26,737 bases of DNA from Geochorda sp036562495 (GTDB taxonomy: Bacteria; Bacillota; Limnochordia; Limnochordales; Geochordaceae), in NCBI GenBank assembly GCA_036562495.1, contig DATCKA010000016.1, positions 1 through 26,737 of the forward strand, written 5' to 3'. Made by a program: the position numbers and the translations under genes. This document shows positions 22,297 to 26,737 of this stretch, piece by piece. How positions within the stretch are numbered: the stretch's first letter is position 1; each line of letters opens with the position of its first letter. The notes under the pieces were generated by a model. The model ran no database searches. It saw nothing but the letters and a program-made list of their open reading frames with translations, and was not told where the DNA came from.

Positions 22297-23010
22297 ATGA
22301 CCATCACAGACCCGTCCGGGACAACCCTCGACGTGTTGCGCCGCACCGGCCTCTTCGAAGGACTCGACGAGGGCCAGCTGGCCGCCGTTGCCGCCCTGTT
22401 GCATCGTCGGCAGTACCGGCGGGGGATGTTCGTCTTCCTCGAGGGCGAACCGGTCGACGCCGTCTACTTCGTCGAGTCGGGCTCGGTCAAGGCCTCGACC
22501 ATGGATGCCGAGGGACGAGAGCACGTCCTCAGCGTGTTGGGGCCGGGCACGTTCTTCCCGCACGTGGGCTTCCTCGACGGGGGGCCCGCGCCGGCCACCG
22601 CCCAGGCGCTGGAGGACACCACCGTCTGGGTCATGGAGCGAGCCGCCTTCTACGCCCTGCTCATCCGCGAGCCGCAGATCGCGGTGCAGATGGTGGCCGT
22701 GCTGGGCCGCCACATCCGCCGCCTGCACGCCCAACTACGGGAGATGGGGATGCAGGCCGTCCCTGCCCGCCTGGCGCGGGTGCTGCTGCGGCTGGCCCGC
22801 CAGCTGGGGGAGCCTGTCCCGACCGAGGGACGGCCGGCGGCCGTGCGCATCCGGGTGCACCTGTCGCACCAGGACCTGGCCGGCATGGCGGCCACCACAC
22901 GGGAGACGGTGAGCCGGATGCTGGCCGTCTTCCGGCGGGCCGGGCTGGTACGTGTGGAGCGGGGGCGGATCGTCATCGACGACCCGGCCAAGCTGGAGGA
23001 ATGGGGGTAG
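22297..23010 (+). CDS. Crp/Fnr-family transcriptional regulator (second copy)
   Basis: 237 residues. The N-terminal cyclic-nucleotide-type beta-barrel (about 10-125, with LFEGLDEGQLAAVAALLHRR and HVLSVLGPGTFFPHVGFLDG) is followed by a C-terminal winged helix with MAATTRETVSRMLAVFRRAG. The recognition helix has Arg202, Glu203, Ser206 and Arg207, combining the CRP (RETVxR) and FNR (ExxSR) contacts, so GTGA/TTGA half-sites are expected. No N-terminal cysteine cluster is present, so it is not an Fe-S FNR. The ATG at 22297 was chosen; a GTG at 22237 has a better Shine-Dalgarno (AAGGA, 6 nt) and would add 20 residues of atypical codon use. The palindrome at its start suggests autoregulation. Confidence 0.85.
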   Translation: MTITDPSGTTLDVLRRTGLFEGLDEGQLAAVAALLHRRQYRRGMFVFLEGEPVDAVYFVESGSVKASTMDAEGREHVLSVLGPGTFFPHVGFLDGGPAPATAQALEDTTVWVMERAAFYALLIREPQIAVQMVAVLGRHIRRLHAQLREMGMQAVPARLARVLLRLARQLGEPVPTEGRPAAVRIRVHLSHQDLAGMAATTRETVSRMLAVFRRAGLVRVERGRIVIDDPAKLEEWG

Positions 23011-23014
23011 GCCG

Positions 23015-24433
23015 ATGGCCGACACATCGCGCCCGGAGGCGACTGCCCCCGAGGCATCCGGTGTGCCGCTGGCAGGGACGCCGGGAGGGGCGACGGGCGG
23101 CCCGCTGGTGATGACGGCGGCCGAGGCCGCCATGTGGTGGGCCGTCGCGGTGGCCATGCCGGTCATCGCCGTGCTGCTAATCATCGCGGCGCCGAGGCTC
23201 GCGGCGGCGAGGTTCTTGACGGCGCCGGCCTTCGCGCTGACGCACGCGATCACGCTGGGGCTGGGCTCCACCATGATCATGGGGGCGGCCTACCAGATGT
23301 CGGGGGCGCTGCTGGGCGAGCGGCTGTGGACCCAGCGGTGGGTCCCGTGGCAGCTGGCCGCCTTCATCGTCGGGGCGACGGCCCTGGTGGCGGGATTCTA
23401 CACCAGCCGCATCGGGTGGCTGATCCTGGGCGGGAGCCTGGTGACGGCCATGGCCTGGGGCTTCGGCATCATCATGGCGAGGGCCGGCGCCGCCTTGCGC
23501 CGGCGGCGGGCCGCCGGACAGGCAGGGCCGCAGGGCCGCCTTCACGGGCGGGCCATGGCCGTCAGCGCCTTCAGCTTCGGCCTGGTGACGACCTGGGGGC
23601 TGGTGCTGGCGCTGGGCTTTCGGTTTCCGCTGTGGCCAGCGCTCTACGTGGACGAGCGCGGCCTGCTGGTGCACCTGGCCTTGGGGCTAGGTGGCTGGTT
23701 CGCGCTGATGGTGGTGGGGGTCTCGTACCGGCTGGTGCCCATCGTCCACGGCGTGCGCATCGCCGACGAGCGGCGGGGACGGGCCATCGTCATCCTGCTC
23801 GTCATGAGCGTGGTCCTGCAGGCGACGGGAGCCCTCCTCGGGGCGGCCTGGCCGCTCAAGGCCGCGGTGGTATCCGCCTCCCTGGCGGGCCCGTTGTACG
23901 TGTGGGAGCTGGTGTACCTGCTGCGTCGCCGGCGGCGCAAGAGTCCCGACCTCAACGTCGACCACTGGTGGGCCCTGTGTGTCGTCACCCTGGCGCTGAG
24001 CGCGACGGGCCTGGCATGGGCGGCGGGTCTGGTCGGCACCCGGCCGCCGGAGCGGCTGGGGCTGGCGGCGGGGGTGGCGTTCCTGCTGGGGTGGGTGGTG
24101 CAGGCCATCCTCGGGCAGCTGTACAAGGTGACGCCCTTCCTGATGTGGTACTACCGGGCCACCGTGCCCGACGTGCTGCAGATCCCGCTGCTACCTGACC
24201 TCTACGCCCCCAGGGCGGGGAAGGTGGCCTTCTGGGCCACCAACGGCGGCCTCGTGCTGCTGGTGGCGGGCATCCTGTCGGGGGCGACGTGGGCGGCGCA
24301 GGCGGGCGCGTGGCTGTACGGGGCGGGCCTGGTGGCCGCGTCGGCGCTGCTGGGGTACGGCTGGCTTCCTGCCGTACTGACGAGGCGGGTGCCCTTCCGG
24401 TGGCGGGTGGCGGGCCGGCGGGCTGAAGCCTAG
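23015..24433 (+). CDS. Polytopic membrane protein of the NnrS / heme-copper-like type
   Basis: 472 residues with about 12 membrane segments after a 30-residue Pro/Ala/Thr-rich N-terminus. Histidine-bearing blocks include FALTHAITLGLGSTMIMGAA, LLVHLALGLGGWFALMVVGV followed by SYRLVPIVHG, and a late LGQLYKVTPFLMWYYRA motif. These recall heme-copper-oxidase-like membrane proteins encoded near NO genes, but the full oxidase ligand set is not visible. ATG at 23015 has GGGGG 7 nt upstream and begins 4 bp after the regulator stop, so it is in an operon with it. The function is unknown. It differs clearly from the other two membrane proteins in the locus. Confidence 0.6.
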   Translation: MADTSRPEATAPEASGVPLAGTPGGATGGPLVMTAAEAAMWWAVAVAMPVIAVLLIIAAPRLAAARFLTAPAFALTHAITLGLGSTMIMGAAYQMSGALLGERLWTQRWVPWQLAAFIVGATALVAGFYTSRIGWLILGGSLVTAMAWGFGIIMARAGAALRRRRAAGQAGPQGRLHGRAMAVSAFSFGLVTTWGLVLALGFRFPLWPALYVDERGLLVHLALGLGGWFALMVVGVSYRLVPIVHGVRIADERRGRAIVILLVMSVVLQATGALLGAAWPLKAAVVSASLAGPLYVWELVYLLRRRRRKSPDLNVDHWWALCVVTLALSATGLAWAAGLVGTRPPERLGLAAGVAFLLGWVVQAILGQLYKVTPFLMWYYRATVPDVLQIPLLPDLYAPRAGKVAFWATNGGLVLLVAGILSGATWAAQAGAWLYGAGLVAASALLGYGWLPAVLTRRVPFRWRVAGRRAEA

Positions 24434-24514
24434 AGGCCAGCCGCCAGGTAAGCTCCCTTTCGCCACCGAGCCTCGCCCGTAGCGCGGCTTCCGGCCCATT
24501 TCCACCATCCTCGC

Positions 24515-24534
24515 ATTTCAACACCTGTTGAAAT
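24515..24534. promoter_or_regulatory. Palindromic operator candidate, copy 1
   Basis: A perfect palindrome with 9-bp arms, ATTTCAACA-cc-TGTTGAAAT, in otherwise GC-rich DNA. Its core is TTTCAA-N6-TTGAAA, the same as the second palindrome 278 bp away. Symmetry and size suit a dimeric repressor or activator. It does not match the NsrR, IscR or FNR consensus sites I know. Confidence 0.55.
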
Positions 24535-24790
24535 GACGCGCGTCCCCGTCCGCATGCCGCCGCCACCGATGTCATGCGGCCTCGGGCCCCATCTCGACAC
24601 CGGAGCCCGCCGCCAACCGATCCGTCTCCTCGTGCGGACATGTGTCGGGGTGCGTGGCTCGCCGCCCGTCCTCCCGGCCTCTCTCCCTCACCCCTGCCCA
24701 CGCCCTGGGAAGCCCGTCACGTGGCCGTTTGCGCCGCCTCGTCGGAGCCCCAGCCGGCCCGCGAGGGATGTCGCGCTCGCGCGAGGGGCG

Positions 24791-24814
24791 GTTTTTCAAA
24801 AGTTATTGAAAAAC
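24791..24814. promoter_or_regulatory. Palindromic operator candidate, copy 2
   Basis: Perfect 9-bp arms GTTTTTCAA / TTGAAAAAC around AAGTTA; allowing one bulged base, flanking GGC/GCC extend the stem. Core TTTCAA-N6-TTGAAA as in copy 1. It lies 360 bp before the Rrf2 start, so it could be an operator, or a hairpin if transcribed. Confidence 0.55.
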
Positions 24815-25174
24815 GCCTAGTCGCCGACCCCCATACCTCTCCCACAGCTCTCCCCCAGCCAGATGGCGGCCGGGTCCGACGCACCGGTCCATTGGCCGTG
24901 GCACGAGGATGCGGAGATACGGTGAGGCGGCCGGGGAGGGGGCGGGTCGGTGGGGGCTGTTGTCCCTGGTCGTGAGGACGAGTGTCCCTGTCTTGGCGGG
25001 CCAGGTGTCAGGCTGGGGTCGGGACGGCCGCCTCTGGGTGCGGCGTCATGGCGGGCGTAGGGTAGGAAGCGGAGAAAGAAGACGTTTTTGTCCGATTAGC
25101 GCGGCGAGGTTGTGCGTCGATGCGCCCGGCCTGCCGCGGTTCGGGCACGAGGCGAGGGCGAGAGGGAGAGGCGA

Positions 25175-25642
25175 GTGCGGCTGACCCGTCAGAGCGACTA
25201 CGCCATCCGCGTGGCGATGGGGCTGGCCACCAGCCCAGGGTACGCATCCGACGTGGCGACGCTGTGTCGCCGCCAGGGCATGCCGGCCGCCTACGGCGCC
25301 AAGGTGGTGCAGGCTCTGGCTCGCGCGGGGCTTGTCGTGACGACCCGGGGAGCCCGGGGCGGGGTGCGACTGAGCCGTCCACCGGAGGCCATCTCGCTGC
25401 TGGACGTGGTCGAGGCCGTCGAGGGGCCCACGGTCTTCACCCGCTGCATGCTCTGGCCGGGCGAGTGCCCCGAGCCCGAGCGGTGCGCCCTCCACCCCGT
25501 GCTCGACGGGCTGCGCCAGGCGGTGACGGGGTACCTGGGCGCCATCTCGGTGGCGGAGCTGGTCAGGCGCCACCAACTGGCCGCGCAGCAGGGCGACGCC
25601 CGTGAGACCTCGGGGCGGGGTGCCGGCGCCCTGTTGGGCTAG
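25175..25642 (+). CDS. Rrf2-family Fe-S transcriptional regulator (NsrR-like)
   Basis: 155 residues. Starts RLTRQSDYAIRVAMGLATSP, the classic Rrf2 N-terminus, with a winged helix (about 10-70, VVQALARAGLVVTTRGARGG) and the basic RGGVRLSRPPEAISLLDVVEAVEG wing. Three cysteines, Cys91, Cys98 and Cys104 (C-x6-C-x5-C), correspond to the Fe-S ligands of IscR/NsrR. NsrR senses NO through its cluster and represses NO-detoxification genes. Adjacency to norZ, 36 bp downstream on the same strand, favours the NsrR role over IscR. GTG at 25175 follows GAGGGAGAGG. It probably controls its own norZ operon; the target site is not known. Confidence 0.88.
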   Translation: MRLTRQSDYAIRVAMGLATSPGYASDVATLCRRQGMPAAYGAKVVQALARAGLVVTTRGARGGVRLSRPPEAISLLDVVEAVEGPTVFTRCMLWPGECPEPERCALHPVLDGLRQAVTGYLGAISVAELVRRHQLAAQQGDARETSGRGAGALLG

Positions 25643-25678
25643 GAGCCGTGCTGGTCTAGGAGAAGTGGGGGGTCGGTC

Positions 25679-26737
25679 TTGGACGCACGGTCGGGCTTGT
25701 GGAAGCACGCGCTGGTGCTGACGGTGTTGGGCGTCTTTACGGTGATGGTGCTGGGAGCGGCGCTGAGCTTCGACGAGGTGCCGCCCATCCCCCAACGCAT
25801 CGTGGTGGAGGGCACCGGCCAGCTGCTCGACGGCGAGGCCATCGCCCTGGGGCAGTCGGCGTGGCAGCGCTACGGGCTGATGGACTATGGTTCGGTGCTG
25901 GGCAACGGCGGCATGCGGGGCCCGGACTTCACCGCCCAGACCCTGCGGCTGATGGTCGACGCCATGACGGCCTACTATGGCCAGCAGGCGCAGGCGGCGG
26001 GCACGCCCCTGTCGCCCGCCGAGGTCGAGGCGCGGGTACGGCAGGAGCTGGCGGCCAATCGCTACGATCCGGCGAGCCGGACGCTGACCATCTCCGCGGC
26101 CCAGGCATACGCGCTGGAGCAGGTGGAGGCCTTCTACGCTCGCCTCTTCGCCGAGGGGGACCCCGAGGCCTCGCTGCCGGCCGGGCTGGTGGCCGCCAGC
26201 GACGTGCCGGCGTCGAGCCGCTTCTTCTTCTGGACGGCGTGGCTGTCGGCTGCCCGGCGCCCGGGCCAGGCCTACTCGTACACCAACAACTGGCCCTATG
26301 AGCCGGCTGCCGGCAATGAGGTAACGCCGGGCTCGGTGGTGGCCAGCGCCGCCAGCGTGGCGCTGCTGGTCGGCATGCTGGCCTTGGTGCTGTGGGCGTA
26401 CTTCCGCTACCGGCTGCAGATGGAGCCGGCTCTGGAGGGCGGCCACGTGGCGGCCGGTCTGCCGGCCTTCATCTCGCCCACGCAGCGGGCCGCGGCCAAG
26501 TTCCTGGTGGTGGTGATGCTGCTCTTCCTGGGCCAGACCCTGATGGGCGGCTGGATGGCCCATAGCTACGTGACGCCCGACTTCTTCGGCGTGCGGGAGG
26601 TGCTGGGCATCCCCATCGACCGCCTGCTGCCCTTCTCGGTGGCCCGATCCTGGCACCTGCAGATGGCCATCTTCTGGATCGCCACGGCCTGGCTGGCGGC
26701 CGGCCTCTACATCGCGCCGGCCCTGAGCCGCCAGGCG
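25679..26737 (+). CDS. norZ: Quinol-dependent nitric oxide reductase NorZ, 5' part (partial)
   Basis: The frame is open for 353 codons to the window end. Single-subunit qNOR reduces two NO to N2O using quinol, with the active site in the membrane. Visible features: an N-terminal membrane helix (about 8-30); the extracytoplasmic domain specific to qNOR with SAWQRYGLMDYGSVLGNGGM and the FFFWTAWLSAARRPGQAYSY then TNNWPYEP block; a second helix; and the start of the heme-copper catalytic core with ARSWHLQMAIFWIATAWLAA, whose His is a low-spin heme ligand. TTG at 25679 is preceded by GGGGGG at 6 nt and sits 36 bp after the Rrf2 gene. It would consume the NO made by NirK. The remaining core ligands lie outside the window. 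Confidence 0.95.
   Translation, partial: MDARSGLWKHALVLTVLGVFTVMVLGAALSFDEVPPIPQRIVVEGTGQLLDGEAIALGQSAWQRYGLMDYGSVLGNGGMRGPDFTAQTLRLMVDAMTAYYGQQAQAAGTPLSPAEVEARVRQELAANRYDPASRTLTISAAQAYALEQVEAFYARLFAEGDPEASLPAGLVAASDVPASSRFFFWTAWLSAARRPGQAYSYTNNWPYEPAAGNEVTPGSVVASAASVALLVGMLALVLWAYFRYRLQMEPALEGGHVAAGLPAFISPTQRAAAKFLVVVMLLFLGQTLMGGWMAHSYVTPDFFGVREVLGIPIDRLLPFSVARSWHLQMAIFWIATAWLAAGLYIAPALSRQA

Larger units (their letters stand above)
24434..25174. other. Gene-free interval before the Rrf2 regulator
   Basis: About 740 bp with no believable gene: the open frames present are Pro/Arg-rich and lack any recognisable motif. The only marked structures are two AT-rich palindromes, listed separately, and a small inverted repeat CGCATG/CATGCG between them. 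No convincing sigma-A promoter for the Rrf2 gene was found; an AT-richer patch near 25081-25100 is the likeliest place. Confidence 0.6.

Noticed and set aside
24533..24820. 95-codon plus-strand open frame in the gene-free interval
   Set aside because: Pro/Arg-rich, no ribosome binding site or motif, and it runs through the second palindrome.

Overview
The window is about 26.7 kb of very GC-rich bacterial DNA that starts in the last codons of ruvC and ends inside a quinol-type nitric oxide reductase gene. The housekeeping order (ruvC-ruvA-ruvB, recO, glyQ-glyS, ppdK, dnaG, sigA), separate alpha and beta glycyl-tRNA synthetase genes, purine-rich ribosome binding sites and frequent GTG/TTG starts suggest a deep-branching, high-GC member of the Bacillota (Limnochordia, Thermaerobacter or Symbiobacterium type). 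That placement is inference; there is no rRNA gene here to confirm it.

Region 1 (1-12804) is ordinary core genome on the + strand: Holliday-junction resolution (ruvC end, ruvA, ruvB), a small DUF2905 membrane protein, recO, a DUF4342 protein, then glyQ-glyS-ppdK behind a recognisable sigma-A promoter, a strong GC hairpin, dnaG, sigA and a tRNA with a CAT anticodon.

Region 2 (about 12805-24433) is accessory. Directly after the tRNA lies a decayed DNA methyltransferase gene on the + strand. A long minus-strand gene train (18743 down to 13111) follows: hemerythrin, DUF1858 protein, a frameshifted CopD-like membrane/TusA-like fusion, a Crp/Fnr regulator, an NDH-2-like flavoprotein, a MIP18/DUF59 protein and a heme-copper-oxidase-like membrane protein whose C-terminus reads into the antisense of the methyltransferase remnant. 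A divergent regulatory region with a Crp-type palindrome separates this train from nirK (copper nitrite reductase, + strand). An NnrS-like membrane protein and a hemerythrin-DUF2249 protein face nirK on the minus strand. A second Crp/Fnr regulator and a third polytopic membrane protein then run on the + strand.

Region 3 (24434-26737) holds a gene-free stretch of about 740 bp with two related AT-rich palindromes (TTTCAA-N6-TTGAAA), then an Rrf2-family Fe-S regulator with three cysteines (NsrR-like) and the 5' part of norZ.

Together regions 2 and 3 look like a denitrification / NO-handling island: nitrite to NO (NirK), NO to N2O (NorZ), di-iron hemerythrins, TusA/DUF2249-type and MIP18 proteins likely linked to Fe-S or sulfur handling under nitrosative stress, three NnrS/heme-copper-like membrane proteins, and three regulators of families that sense redox state or NO. 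The individual families are known. The least understood part is the minus-strand seven-gene train and its regulation.
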